64,000 nt of DNA from Acidobacteriota bacterium (GCA_029781975.1 JAKOVQ010000033.1:240157-304156); one strand, 5' to 3'; shown: positions 1 to 8,560, numbered from the stretch's first letter. Numbers and translations: made by a program. Notes: a model not told the origin generated them from the sequence alone.

Positions 1-2
1 GG

Positions 3-674
3 TTCCGCCCCTCCGACCTGAAGAACCGCGCCTCCCTCACCGGGATGAACGGCGTCTACGTCCCGTTCTGGGCGTTCGACGCCGCGACCCACTCCCGCTG
101 GACCGCCGAGGCCGGCTTCACTTACCAGGTCCCCGTCCAGGCGATCGAGAACGGCCGCGCCGTCACGCGGATGGAGACGCGGGTCCGCTGGGAGCCCGCC
201 TCCGGCTTCCTCGAGAAGTTCTTCGACGACGTCCTCGTCCACGCCTCGAAGGGGCTGGAACGCGGCCTCGCGCAGTCCCTCGAGCCCTACCCGACGGCCG
301 ACCTCGTCCGGTACGACCCGTCGTACCTCTCGGGCTTCCTGGCGGAGGAGTACGCCGTGGACGTCCCCGAGGCGCTGCAGGTCGCCAGGGAGCGGATGCA
401 GCGCGAGATCGAGGCCGCCTGCGCGCGCGAGGTCCCCGGCGACACCCAGCGCAACCTCCGGGTCGTCTCGCAGTTCTCCGGCGTCGCCTGCAAGAACGCC
501 CTCCTCCCCATCTGGATCGCCGCCTACGCCTACGGCGGCAAGCCGTTCCGCTTCCTCGTGAACGGCGTGACGGGGAAGGTGGCGGGCCACGCCCCGCTCT
601 CGTGGGTGAAGGTCGCCCTCGCGGTCCTCGCCGTCGTCGCGGCGCTGGTCCTCTTCAGCATGGTCAAGAGCTGA
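3..674 (+). CDS. zinc-ribbon-type membrane protein, C-terminal part (5' cut by window edge)
   Basis: The frame is open from base 3, upstream of the ATG at 45, so the gene is cut at its 5' end and the track start is internal. The motif YVPFWAFDA and the following beta-rich segment resemble a family often mis-annotated as primosomal protein N', whose members have an N-terminal zinc ribbon (outside this window). The protein ends in one membrane helix (WVKVALAVLAVVAALVLF) with a short basic tail. Its stop overlaps the 3' end of the convergent glycosyltransferase gene by 11 bases. A true PriA role is unlikely because no helicase motif is seen. Function unknown. Confidence 0.6.
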   Translation, partial: FRPSDLKNRASLTGMNGVYVPFWAFDAATHSRWTAEAGFTYQVPVQAIENGRAVTRMETRVRWEPASGFLEKFFDDVLVHASKGLERGLAQSLEPYPTADLVRYDPSYLSGFLAEEYAVDVPEALQVARERMQREIEAACAREVPGDTQRNLRVVSQFSGVACKNALLPIWIAAYAYGGKPFRFLVNGVTGKVAGHAPLSWVKVALAVLAVVAALVLFSMVKS

Positions 675-1950
675 CGGTCTCCGCGGCTCCTTCCGGCCGG
701 GCCGCGAGTTCGTCCGCCCGAGCCGGGGGCCGCGGAACGCCCGACGCGCCTCCCCCCGCGTAGAGGCTGAGCCCGAGGAAGGCCCCCAGCGGGACGACGC
801 TGAGGAGCCCGAGAAGCGGCGTGGGAATCCCGCTCCAATCCTCGCTCCACGCCTTGCTGGACGAAACGACTGCGATTCCGAGGGCCACCAGGAGCGCGTT
901 CAGCAGAGCCCGTGCCCGGTCCGACGCGGGGCGGCGTAGCTCCGCGACGGCGCGGACGGCCGCTCCCGCCACGGCGAGGGCGGCGATCGAGAACGAGTGG
1001 TGCCAGACGCGGGAGAGCGCTGCGAGAGAGACGAAGGACGCGAGGAGGGCGAGCCGCAGCGGCGCGTAGGGACGGAGCCGGACGACGACCACGCCGATCC
1101 CGACGACGGCGGCGAAGACGATCGGCGCCGGGACGGTGAGACCGAACCCTTCGAGGAGGCGCTGGAGCGTCGCGTTCCCGACGGAGTCGTGCATCGTCGG
1201 ATAGCCCTTCTCCTGCCGCAGGAAGGCGAACGGCCACGGCGTAGACAGGACGAGGGCGCCGAGGAGCCCGCCCGCGACGCAGACGGCCCTGACGTGCCGC
1301 CTCGTCGGCGAGGTCGTTCGGTGGAGGAGGAGGAGAGGCGCCGCGGCGAGGCCCGAAGGCTTCAGCGCGAGCCCGAGCGCGAGGAGGATCCCCGCGCCGA
1401 CCGGCCGCCGCGGCCAGATCAGGAGCGGGACGATCGTGGCCGCGGCGGCGAGCGACGAGAGGTTGCCGTACTCGACGCTCCGTTGGAGGGGCGGGAGGAA
1501 GACGAGGAGGATCGCCGCCGCCGTCCTCGCCGGCTCCAATCGGAGGAACGCCGACGACGCGGCCCACGCGAGGGCGGCGATCGACGCCAGGTTCAGGAGA
1601 CGCTGGAGGAGGAGGACGTTCTCCTGGCCCAGCGAGCGGACCAGGAGCCCGCCACCGTAGAGGAACGTCGGGAGGTACGGGTGCGTCGCGTACTCGGAGA
1701 CCGCGGGGTCGTACGGGTCGACCCCGCGCGCAACGGAACGCCACACTTTCACCGATGGCACCTCGTCCTCCAGCAGCCGGCCCGGGTCACCGACCGGGTA
1801 GAACGCGAAGACGACTGCCAGGACCGCAAGGAAGGAGAGGGCCGAGAGAGTCCGGGCGCCGACGGCCCTGCGAAGCAGCGCGACGGCCCGGCTCCACCCG
1901 GGGGCCTCCCGGCTCGCCCTCGGCTCCGCCGCGTCGTCGCCCTCGACCAT
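664..1950 (-). CDS. GT87-like (DUF2029) polytopic membrane glycosyltransferase
   Basis: The product is a 428-aa protein with about ten hydrophobic helices. An early acidic segment (DEVPSVKVWRSVARGVDPYDP) matches the first loop of GT87/DUF2029 polyprenyl-phosphate mannosyltransferase-like enzymes, which transfer sugars from lipid-linked donors at the outer face of the inner membrane. I chose the ATG at 1950 over the track start at 2166: a TATTCT -10 box lies 8 nt before it and the longer form would run into the divergent gene. The acceptor is unknown. It is divergent from another membrane glycosyltransferase, so both may serve one glycan or lipid pathway. Confidence 0.65.
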   Translation of the reverse strand: MVEGDDAAEPRASREAPGWSRAVALLRRAVGARTLSALSFLAVLAVVFAFYPVGDPGRLLEDEVPSVKVWRSVARGVDPYDPAVSEYATHPYLPTFLYGGGLLVRSLGQENVLLLQRLLNLASIAALAWAASSAFLRLEPARTAAAILLVFLPPLQRSVEYGNLSSLAAAATIVPLLIWPRRPVGAGILLALGLALKPSGLAAAPLLLLHRTTSPTRRHVRAVCVAGGLLGALVLSTPWPFAFLRQEKGYPTMHDSVGNATLQRLLEGFGLTVPAPIVFAAVVGIGVVVVRLRPYAPLRLALLASFVSLAALSRVWHHSFSIAALAVAGAAVRAVAELRRPASDRARALLNALLVALGIAVVSSSKAWSEDWSGIPTPLLGLLSVVPLGAFLGLSLYAGGGASGVPRPPARADELAARPEGAAETVSS

Positions 1951-1954
1951 CACG

Positions 1955-3730
1955 GTGGAGAATACCGATTCGATGTCGACCTCCGCTCGGCGCGCGCTCG
2001 GCGGCGCGGCGCTCCTCGCCATCGCCCTTCTCGCCTGGGCCGGCTCCGACGCCGCGCGGCGGACCTTCTGGACGACCGTCGACGAGCCGTACCACGTGAC
2101 GGAGGCGCGAGGGCTCGTCCTCGGGCAGGGGCTCGCGAGCCACCCCGAGCAGGGGACCCTCTTCAAGCTCCTGACCGCAGCGCCCCTCGCTGACGAGGTC
2201 CCCGTGCGCTCGATCGACGACGTCCGCCGGGGCCGGGTCGGCTTCCCGCTCGTCTTCGCCGGCCTCGTCCTGGCCGCCGGTCTCTGGGTGATGGCGCGGA
2301 GCGGGGCGGCTCTCGGCCTCGCGACTGCCGCCCTCCTCGCCCTCGACCCGTCGCTCCGCGGTCACGGGGCCCTCGTCAAGAGCGACGTCCTGATCACCGC
2401 CACGCTCGTCGCCACCGCGGCGCTCCTCGACACCGGCCTCAGGGCCCGAGGGAAGGCGCGGGCGCCGCTTCTCCTGGCCGCAGGCCTTGCCTGCGGCCTC
2501 GCTCTCCTCTCGAAGGCCTCCGGCTTCGCGCTCCTTCCCCTCCTCCTCGCCGCAGGGCTCGTCCGCGGCGGAGGGGAGCGACGGCGCGAGCCGGTCACCC
2601 GGCGCGCCGCCCTCCTCGCCGCGCTCTTCGTCCTGCCGGCGCTCCTCACGTTCGCGGCCGTCCAGGAGACCGCGTGGAGGAGCGTCCCGCGCTCGGAGAT
2701 TGCCCGTTCGATCGAGACGCTCTACCGGGGCGTCCCGGCGGAGAAGGCCGTACGGCGCGCCGAAGACCTTCCGAAGGGGCTCGGCGCGTGGGTGGCCGGG
2801 GTGACCTACCTCTCGGAGCGGGGCGCGCCGGGAAAGTGGTGCAACTACCTCTTCGGCCGGGTCTCCGGCGGAGGGTTCCCCCTCTACTACGTCGTTGCCA
2901 TCGCTCTCAAGCTGACGACGGCGACCGTCCTGTACGTCGTCCTGGCTCCCGGGCTCCTGGCGCTCGCCCTGGCCAGGAGCGGTCCGCTCCGGCGGAGACG
3001 TCTGTCCCGCCTCGCCCGCTCCCGGGCGGGGCTGCCTCTCCTCCTCGGTGCCGGCTACCTTGGCCTCTTCTCCGCGGGCAACGTGGACACCGGCGTGAGG
3101 TACGTCTTCCCCGCGACCGCGTTCCTCCTCGTCGCGGCGGCAGGCGCCGTCCGTACGGTCCCCGCGGCTCGTGGACGGCGCGCCGCCGCCTTGCTGGCCG
3201 TCGTCCTCCTCTCCGGCGCCGAGGCGTGGGCGTACCGCGGCCGCGAGATCTCGTTCGGCAACCTCCTCGCGGGCGGCCCGCACGGCCTCCGCGCCGCCCT
3301 CTCCGACTCGAACGTCGAGTGGGGCCAGGAGCAGGGGAAGCTGTTCGACCGGGTGAGGAAGGGGGACCTGGGGCGGGTCGGCGTCGTCACCCTGGGGCTC
3401 GACTGGCCCGAGGCGCGACGCGCGGGCGTCGCGGCCTGGATGAGCCGCCCCGACGACGCCGCGGTGGACACCGTCTTCGTCTCGACCTTCTACCGCGACC
3501 TCGCCCACGCCCTCGCCCGCTACGACGAAGGGCTCCGGTACCCGTGGATCGCCTACGTCAGGAGCTGGCTCGTCCCCCTCGTCCTGACGCTCGAGAGCCG
3601 GGCCGCCTCCGTCGAGCCGTTCGGCGACGGGTACCTCCTGCTCCGGCTGAAGCCGCCCCCGGCCCGGCTCGTCCCGCCCGGGCCCGGACCGGCCGCGCCG
3701 CCCCGTGCACCGGAGAAGGCCACGCCATGA
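1955..3730 (+). CDS. GT39/ArnT-like membrane glycosyltransferase
   Basis: The product is about 591 aa with an N-terminal signal-anchor helix and many hydrophobic segments. The first extracytoplasmic loop carries the acidic motif DEPYH typical of GT-C enzymes (PMT/ArnT/GT39), followed by KSDVLITA. These enzymes use polyprenyl-phosphate sugars to glycosylate proteins or lipids in the periplasm. The track start is GTG at 1955; ATG at 1973 is an equally plausible start and gives a product 6 aa shorter. The stop overlaps the next start as ATGA, so the downstream small membrane protein is probably translationally coupled. Acceptor and donor cannot be told from sequence. Confidence 0.65.
   Translation: MENTDSMSTSARRALGGAALLAIALLAWAGSDAARRTFWTTVDEPYHVTEARGLVLGQGLASHPEQGTLFKLLTAAPLADEVPVRSIDDVRRGRVGFPLVFAGLVLAAGLWVMARSGAALGLATAALLALDPSLRGHGALVKSDVLITATLVATAALLDTGLRARGKARAPLLLAAGLACGLALLSKASGFALLPLLLAAGLVRGGGERRREPVTRRAALLAALFVLPALLTFAAVQETAWRSVPRSEIARSIETLYRGVPAEKAVRRAEDLPKGLGAWVAGVTYLSERGAPGKWCNYLFGRVSGGGFPLYYVVAIALKLTTATVLYVVLAPGLLALALARSGPLRRRRLSRLARSRAGLPLLLGAGYLGLFSAGNVDTGVRYVFPATAFLLVAAAGAVRTVPAARGRRAAALLAVVLLSGAEAWAYRGREISFGNLLAGGPHGLRAALSDSNVEWGQEQGKLFDRVRKGDLGRVGVVTLGLDWPEARRAGVAAWMSRPDDAAVDTVFVSTFYRDLAHALARYDEGLRYPWIAYVRSWLVPLVLTLESRAASVEPFGDGYLLLRLKPPPARLVPPGPGPAAPPRAPEKATP
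1959..1964 (-). promoter_or_regulatory. -10 box TATTCT for the GT87-like gene (leaderless type)
   Basis: TATTCT ends 8 nt upstream of the ATG at 1950, with no Shine-Dalgarno site between. The spacing matches the leaderless pattern seen at several other genes here. No clear -35 box is visible. Confidence 0.4.
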
Positions 3731-4101
3731 CCGACCAGCAGATCACCTCGACCTTCGTCGCCATCGCCGCCGGCGCCTCGTTCTTCGGCGCGGCCGCCAT
3801 CGCTCTCGGTCTCCTCTTCCGCTCCGCCGCGGGGCCGGCGTCCGCCCGGTCGCGCTCGTTCTTCGTCTTCCTCGTCCTCGCCATGGTCGCCGCCCTCGCG
3901 ACGATCCTCGCGGCGCTCGGCGCGTTCCCGTTCGCCGTCGCGGTGGTCCTCGGGGCGGGGAGCCTCTCGGGCTCGCTCGTCGCGTGGGGGGAGGCGCGCC
4001 GCGGGGGCGACCGGGTGGAGCGGGTCCTCCTCCTGGCCGCGGCGGCCTTCTCCCTCGCGGGGATCGGCTGCGCGGCCTGGCTCTACCTCGCCTCGCGGTG
4101 A
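3727..4101 (+). CDS. small four-helix membrane protein, unknown
   Basis: This 124-aa protein is hidden in the longer track ORF 2674-4101. Its ATG overlaps the stop of the preceding glycosyltransferase (ATGA). It consists almost entirely of four hydrophobic helices with short basic loops and no recognisable catalytic motif. The tight coupling suggests it works with or stabilises the upstream glycosyltransferase, which is inference. A GC-rich hairpin follows the stop. Confidence 0.6.
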   Translation: MTDQQITSTFVAIAAGASFFGAAAIALGLLFRSAAGPASARSRSFFVFLVLAMVAALATILAALGAFPFAVAVVLGAGSLSGSLVAWGEARRGGDRVERVLLLAAAAFSLAGIGCAAWLYLASR

Positions 4102-4123
4102 CGCGCGAGGCCCCGAAAAGGAA

Positions 4124-4153
4124 GGGCCCGCGGCCTCGAAGGACCGCGGGCCC
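4124..4153. terminator. bidirectional hairpin terminator
   Basis: A perfect 10-bp inverted repeat (GGGCCCGCGG / CCGCGGGCCC) with a 10-nt loop lies between two convergent genes. There is no T tract, which is common in this window. Confidence 0.5.
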
Positions 4154-4179
4154 CGCGACGTACCCGCTCGCGCCGGGGA

Positions 4180-6363
4180 CTACTCGATCCCCATCTCCTT
4201 CACGAGGTGCTGCGCACCGTCGACCTGGGTCATGACCCAGAGCATGTAGCGGCTGTCGACCTGGATCGACCGCGTCTTGACCGTGTCGAAGAGGAAGTCC
4301 GACGCGACGGTGTCGTACGTCCCGTCGAAGAGGAGCCCGCAGAGGTGCCCCTGCGCGTCGAGGACGGCCGAGCCCGAGTTCCCTCCCGTCGTGTCGACGT
4401 CGGAGAGGAAGTCGACCGGCACGTCGTTCAGCTTCGGGTCGAGGTAGGGGGTCTTCTTCCCGGCGCGGAGCGCCTGGATCGCCTCGAGCTCGCGGGCGGG
4501 GGCGTTGAACTCGCCCGTCCCGGTCGCCTTCTCGACGATCCCCTGGAGCGTCGTCTGCGGGAGGTAGAGGAGGCCGTCCCTCGGCGAGACGCCCTGGACC
4601 TTCCCGAAGGTGATCCTGAGGGTGGAGTTGGCGTCGGGGGCCACGAGCCCTCCCTTCCACGCGAGGAGCGCCCGCATGTAGGCGGGCCTCAGGCGCGACT
4701 CCTTCCCCTCGACCTCCTTCTCGCGGTTCTCGATCGCCTGGTTCAGGGGATAGAGCGCGACCGCGAGCCGGATGAACGAGTCCTTCGTCCCGACGACCTC
4801 GGCCGTCGACTTGTCGAGGAGGCCGAGGCGGAAGGCCTGCTCGCCCAGCTTCGTCCCGGCGTAGAGGGAGTCGAGCCAGGCGTCGGCCTTCTTCGCCGCC
4901 TCCTCCTTGGACATCCCGGGGGCGAAGCCGGCCGCCGCGTCGATCGCCTCGATCCGCTGGCCGGCCGGGAGGGCCGCCGCCTCGAGGAGCGAGTAGCGGA
5001 AGGTCGCCCGGTCGAGCCGCACGTCGTAGGTCCGCTGCATCCGCTCGAGCCGCTCTCTCAGCCGGCTCCAGTTCCGCTCCTGGTAGGCCGGGTCGCGGTC
5101 GATGTCCTTCCTCGGCCTCTCGAGCGAGAGGCGGTAGATCCCCTGGGCGGCCCCGAGGAGGGCCGAGTTGAACGACATCCCGCCGAGGACCGCGTCACGC
5201 TCGCGCGTCTTCTCGTTCTCGACCTGGAGGGCGTTCAGTGCCGGGAGGACGTTCCCGTACTCCTTCTGCCGCGCCGGATCGGCGGCGATCCAGGCCGTCA
5301 GCTCCTTCTCCTGGGCCTCCTTCTTCGCGAGGATCCCGCCCTTCAGCAGCCCCTCGAGGACCCCCTCGTTCTTCGTGAGCCCGTTGTTCAGGCCGCGCTT
5401 GCGGGTCTCGGCCTTGATCTGGAGCTCCTTGTTCCCCTTCGTCGTCTCCTCGAGGATCGCCAGCATCTCCTTGCTGCGGCGGACGTAGCGCGGGAGCGCC
5501 CAGTCGGTCCGCTCCTTCACCTGCGCGTAGGTCTCGTGCCGCTCGGTCCGGCCCGGGTAGCCGGCCACCAGGACGAAGTCGCCCGGGCTCGCTCCCTTCG
5601 GGGAGACCGGGAGCCAGTGCGCCGGCTTGTAGGGGACGTTCTCCTTCGAGTAGGGGACGGCCTTCCCGTCCTTCGCCACGTAGGCGCGGTAGAACGACCA
5701 GTCGCCCGTGTGGCGCGGCCACTGCCAGTTGTCGGTCTCGCCGCCGAAGTTCCCGATCCCCTGGGCGGGGGCGTAGACGAGGCGGACGTCCTGGATCTCG
5801 AGCTGGGCGATCTCGAAGTACTTCAGCCCCTCGAAGAACGACGCCACGCGGCAGCGGAGGCCGCCCTTCTCGCACGCCGCCGTCCGCTCCTTGACCCGCC
5901 GCTCGATCGTGTCGAACCGCTGCCGGTCGGTCAGCTTCGGGTCGAGCTTGCCGGTGATCTCGGGGGTGACCTCCCGGACGGAGACCGTGACGAGGACCCG
6001 CGAGCCGGGACCGGCCGAGAGCTCCTCGTCGCGCGTCTTCGCGAGGAAGCCGTCGACGATCAGGTTCCTCTCCGGGGTCGAGTTGAACTGCAGGGCCCCC
6101 TGGACGCAGTGGTGGTTCGTGACGATGAGCCCCTCGGGCGAGACGAACGAGGCGCTGCAGCCGCCGAGCGAGACGATGGCGCCCATCGGCTGACCGGTCA
6201 GGTCGGCGAAGCTCTTCGGGTCGCCCGCGAAGCCGAGCTCCTTCAGGCGGGGGGCGAGGTCGGGGATCTGCTGGGGCATCCACATCCCCTCGTCGGCGAC
6301 GAGGGGGAGCGCGGCGGCCAGGGCGCAGGCTGCCAGGAGCGGGAAGCGGAGACGAAGTTTCAA
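4180..6363 (-). CDS. S46 family dipeptidyl-peptidase (DPP7-like)
   Basis: The product is a 727-aa secreted serine peptidase with a signal peptide (cleavage after about residue 23). S46 enzymes remove dipeptides from peptide N-termini in the periplasm of asaccharolytic Gram-negatives. The catalytic triad can be read as His85 (TNHHC), Asp221 (HTGDWSFYR) and Ser663 (GGNSGSAV). Gly681 lies 18 residues after the Ser; family knowledge places the specificity residue there (Gly in DPP7, Arg in acid-specific DPP11), so a hydrophobic P1 preference is expected. It starts at TTG with a strong GAGGAGG site 7 nt upstream. It stands alone between convergent and divergent neighbours. Confidence 0.9.
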   Translation of the reverse strand: MKLRLRFPLLAACALAAALPLVADEGMWMPQQIPDLAPRLKELGFAGDPKSFADLTGQPMGAIVSLGGCSASFVSPEGLIVTNHHCVQGALQFNSTPERNLIVDGFLAKTRDEELSAGPGSRVLVTVSVREVTPEITGKLDPKLTDRQRFDTIERRVKERTAACEKGGLRCRVASFFEGLKYFEIAQLEIQDVRLVYAPAQGIGNFGGETDNWQWPRHTGDWSFYRAYVAKDGKAVPYSKENVPYKPAHWLPVSPKGASPGDFVLVAGYPGRTERHETYAQVKERTDWALPRYVRRSKEMLAILEETTKGNKELQIKAETRKRGLNNGLTKNEGVLEGLLKGGILAKKEAQEKELTAWIAADPARQKEYGNVLPALNALQVENEKTRERDAVLGGMSFNSALLGAAQGIYRLSLERPRKDIDRDPAYQERNWSRLRERLERMQRTYDVRLDRATFRYSLLEAAALPAGQRIEAIDAAAGFAPGMSKEEAAKKADAWLDSLYAGTKLGEQAFRLGLLDKSTAEVVGTKDSFIRLAVALYPLNQAIENREKEVEGKESRLRPAYMRALLAWKGGLVAPDANSTLRITFGKVQGVSPRDGLLYLPQTTLQGIVEKATGTGEFNAPARELEAIQALRAGKKTPYLDPKLNDVPVDFLSDVDTTGGNSGSAVLDAQGHLCGLLFDGTYDTVASDFLFDTVKTRSIQVDSRYMLWVMTQVDGAQHLVKEMGIE

Positions 6364-6396
6364 GCGGAGTCCTCCTCAGAGAAAGGTGGGGCACGG

Positions 6397-6402
6397 ATTA
6401 TC
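6397..6402 (-). promoter_or_regulatory. -10 box GATAAT for the S46 peptidase
   Basis: GATAAT lies about 33 nt upstream of the TTG start, giving a leader of roughly 27 nt that contains GAGGAGG. No convincing -35 box is seen. Confidence 0.35.
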
Positions 6403-6475
6403 GGCCGACTTCGGTTTACGCGCCCGGGACGCGCCGGGTTTACGAGACGCCGTCTCGGGGGATCGGGACGGCGCC

Positions 6476-6481
6476 TATCAT
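6476..6481 (+). promoter_or_regulatory. -10 box TATCAT, leaderless promoter of the ArsB/NhaD-like gene
   Basis: TATCAT is followed by CGGCGC and then GTG at 6488. The same spacer sequence separates TATACT from GTG at 8549-8561, so transcription should begin at or next to the start codon. Confidence 0.5.
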
Positions 6482-6487
6482 CGGCGC

Positions 6488-7597
6488 GTGCTCCCGGTCT
6501 CGCTGGCGCTGGCGATCGCGGCCCTCGTCTTCCGCCTCGTCTCCCCCGGCGAGATCCGGTCCCTCCTCGACCTCCACCTCCTCTCCCTCTTCCTCGTCCT
6601 GATCCTGGCGATCGAGTGCGCGAAGGTCTCGGGGCTCGTCGAGGCGGTCGTCGTCCGGGTCCTCTCCCGCGTCCGGTCCGAGAGGACCCTCGCCGTCGCG
6701 GCCATCCTGACGACCGGCGTCGCCTCGGCGCTCGTGACGAACGACGTCGCCCTCCTCCTCGTCGTCCCGTTCACGCTGGCGTTCGAGCGCGTCGCCCCGG
6801 AGTTCAACGCGGCGCGGACCGTCGTCCTCGAGATCCAGGCGGCCAACCTCCTCGGCTGCCTGACGCCGACCGGAAACCCCCAGAACCTCCTCCTCTTCAC
6901 CCGCGGCGGCTTCACGACCGGCTCGTTCCTCTCGGCCCAGCTCCCGTGGGTGGCGGGGATGGCGATCGCGACGCTCGCCCTCGTCCCGCTCCTCGTCCCG
7001 CGCCGGGCGCTGCCGGCGCCGCCCGCCCGCGACGTCCCGGTCGAGCGCCGCCTCGCCACCGCCGGCCTCTTCCTCCTGGCCCTCCAGCTCCTCGCCATCT
7101 CCCAGCTCGCCCCCCGGCTCGCCCCGCTCGTGGCCGCCCTCCCGGCTGCCGCGCTCCTCGGCCGGCGCCTCCTCAAGACGGACTTCACCCTCCTCGGCGT
7201 CTTCTCGGCCCTCTTCGTCGGCGTGGAGGGGCTCCGCCGCTCGGCCCTCTTCCCGCTCCTCGACCCGGTCCGCCTCTTCGACGCGACGCCGACTGGCTTC
7301 GTCCTCTCCGGCGCGCTCCTCTCGCAGGTCGTCTCGAACGTCCCGGCCGCGATCCTCCTCGCCCCCGCGGCCGCCGCCGCGGGCGGAGGCCGCCTCTTCA
7401 CGGCGCTCCTCTACGGGGTCAACTCGGGCGGGTGCGGGACGCCGATCGCCTCGCTCGCGAACCTGATCGGCGCCGATCTCTACCTGCGCCGCCGTGAGCA
7501 CCGCGCGCCGTTCTGGAGGGCCTTCCTCGAGGTGTCGGTCCTCCTCCTGGCGGTGGCGATCGGGCTGTCGGTGCTCCTCGTGACGCTCCGGTCCTGA
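6488..7597 (+). CDS. ArsB/NhaD-type ion transporter (IT superfamily)
   Basis: The product is a 369-aa inner-membrane protein with about ten helices. The repeated signatures VTNDVALLLVVPFTL and TPTGNPQNL in the first half and SQVVSNVPAAILLAP with GVNSGGCGTPIASL in the second half mark the inverted-repeat ion transporter superfamily (ArsB, NhaD, CitM, SLC13). The substrate could be arsenite, Na+/H+ or a dicarboxylate and cannot be decided. I chose GTG at 6488 over the track start because a TATCAT -10 box sits 6 nt before it. No arsenic genes adjoin it; ArsS lies 38 kb away. Confidence 0.75.
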   Translation: MLPVSLALAIAALVFRLVSPGEIRSLLDLHLLSLFLVLILAIECAKVSGLVEAVVVRVLSRVRSERTLAVAAILTTGVASALVTNDVALLLVVPFTLAFERVAPEFNAARTVVLEIQAANLLGCLTPTGNPQNLLLFTRGGFTTGSFLSAQLPWVAGMAIATLALVPLLVPRRALPAPPARDVPVERRLATAGLFLLALQLLAISQLAPRLAPLVAALPAAALLGRRLLKTDFTLLGVFSALFVGVEGLRRSALFPLLDPVRLFDATPTGFVLSGALLSQVVSNVPAAILLAPAAAAAGGGRLFTALLYGVNSGGCGTPIASLANLIGADLYLRRREHRAPFWRAFLEVSVLLLAVAIGLSVLLVTLRS

Positions 7598-7598
7598 T

Positions 7599-7627
7599 CG
7601 GCCGGAGACCGTCCCCCTCCCCGGCCG
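7599..7627. terminator. weak hairpin between convergent genes
   Basis: CGGCCGG and CCGGCCG form a 7-bp stem with a 15-nt loop between the stops of two convergent genes. No T tract. Confidence 0.3.
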
Positions 7628-7630
7628 GAC

Positions 7631-8473
7631 CTATTTCCCTCTTGTCCCTCTCCCCTCCCCCATCCGCGCGATCGCCTCCAGGAACCCCATGTTCGTCCCG
7701 GTCAGCCAGTGGCCTCCGTCGACGGGGAGGCAGGAGCCGGTGACGTAGCCCGCCTTCGTCTCGTCGGCGAGGAAGGCGATCGACTCGGCCACCTCCTCGG
7801 CGGTGGTGTAGCGCCGGAGCGGGATCGTCTCCTTGATCTCGGCCGCCAGCTCCTCGTCGAGCCAGAGGTTCCTGTCCGTCCCCTCCGAGCGGAAGGGGCC
7901 GGGCGAGACGGCGTTGGCGCGGATGCCGTAGCGCGCCCACTCGACGGCGAGCGTCCGCGTCAGCGCGAGGACTCCCGCCTTGGCGGAGGCGGAGTGGATG
8001 ACGCCGGGGCCCGCGCCCCAGGCGTAGTCGGCGACGATCGTGACGATCGACCGCATCCTCCCGTCCGCCGCGTGGGCCTCGATCATCTTCCGGCCGAAGG
8101 CCGAGCAGGTGAAGAAGGTGCCGTTGAGGACGATGTCGATGACGGCCTTCCAGCCGTTGGGAGAGAGCTTCTCGGCCGGGCAGACGAAGTTGCCGGCCGC
8201 GTTGGCGACGACGACGTCGAAGGCGCCCCAGCGCTCGTGAAAGGCCGCGGCCGCCTTCGCCACGTCGTCGTCGTACCGGACGTCGCAGGGGTGGACGGCG
8301 ACGTCGGCCGCGCCGGCCGCACGGACGTCCGCGGCCGCCGCCTCGAGGACGGCGACGCGCCGCCCGCAGAGCGCCACGCGGTCCCCCTCGCGCGCGAACC
8401 GGAGCGCCGTGGCCTTCCCCAGGCCCGTCCCTCCCCCCGTGACGAGGACGTTGCGGACGCGCTTCTCGTCCAT
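7631..8473 (-). CDS. SDR-family enoyl-/2,4-dienoyl-CoA reductase-like oxidoreductase
   Basis: The product is 280 aa. The N-terminal cofactor motif is TGGGTGLG (TGxxxGxG), followed by NAAGNF and a C-terminal PVDGGHWLTG segment. The usual Tyr-x-x-x-Lys is replaced around HSASAKAGV, where Ser/Lys occupy the site; this is a feature of peroxisomal 2,4-dienoyl-CoA reductases and related trans-2-enoyl-CoA reductases. It may act in unsaturated fatty-acid degradation, NADP(H)-dependent, in the cytoplasm. The true start is ATG at 8473 with AGGAGG just upstream and a TAGAAT box 40 nt upstream; the track start at 9181 is a shadow extension. Confidence 0.75.
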   Translation of the reverse strand: MDEKRVRNVLVTGGGTGLGKATALRFAREGDRVALCGRRVAVLEAAAADVRAAGAADVAVHPCDVRYDDDVAKAAAAFHERWGAFDVVVANAAGNFVCPAEKLSPNGWKAVIDIVLNGTFFTCSAFGRKMIEAHAADGRMRSIVTIVADYAWGAGPGVIHSASAKAGVLALTRTLAVEWARYGIRANAVSPGPFRSEGTDRNLWLDEELAAEIKETIPLRRYTTAEEVAESIAFLADETKAGYVTGSCLPVDGGHWLTGTNMGFLEAIARMGEGRGTRGK

Positions 8474-8513
8474 GGAGCCTCCTGTGCGGCCCGCCCGGCG
8501 GGTCGGTCCCGGG

Positions 8514-8519
8514 ATTCTA
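8514..8519 (-). promoter_or_regulatory. -10 box TAGAAT for the SDR gene
   Basis: TAGAAT lies about 40 nt upstream of the ATG at 8473, with AGGAGG in the leader. It sits back-to-back with the plus-strand TATACT box 30 nt away. Confidence 0.45.
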
Positions 8520-8548
8520 GGAGCGGCGGGGCGGCACTCCCCGCTCCC

Positions 8549-8554
8549 TATACT
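8549..8554 (+). promoter_or_regulatory. -10 box TATACT, leaderless promoter of the Lhr operon
   Basis: TATACT, then CGGCGC, then GTG at 8561. This is a near-perfect -10 box at leaderless spacing and decides the start of the small gene that follows. Confidence 0.5.
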
Positions 8555-8560
8555 CGGCGC

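Noticed and set aside
4207-7497. 1096-aa plus-strand ORF opposite the S46 peptidase
   Set aside because: Runs antisense through a gene with an intact catalytic triad and on into another frame of the transporter gene; composition is shadow-like.
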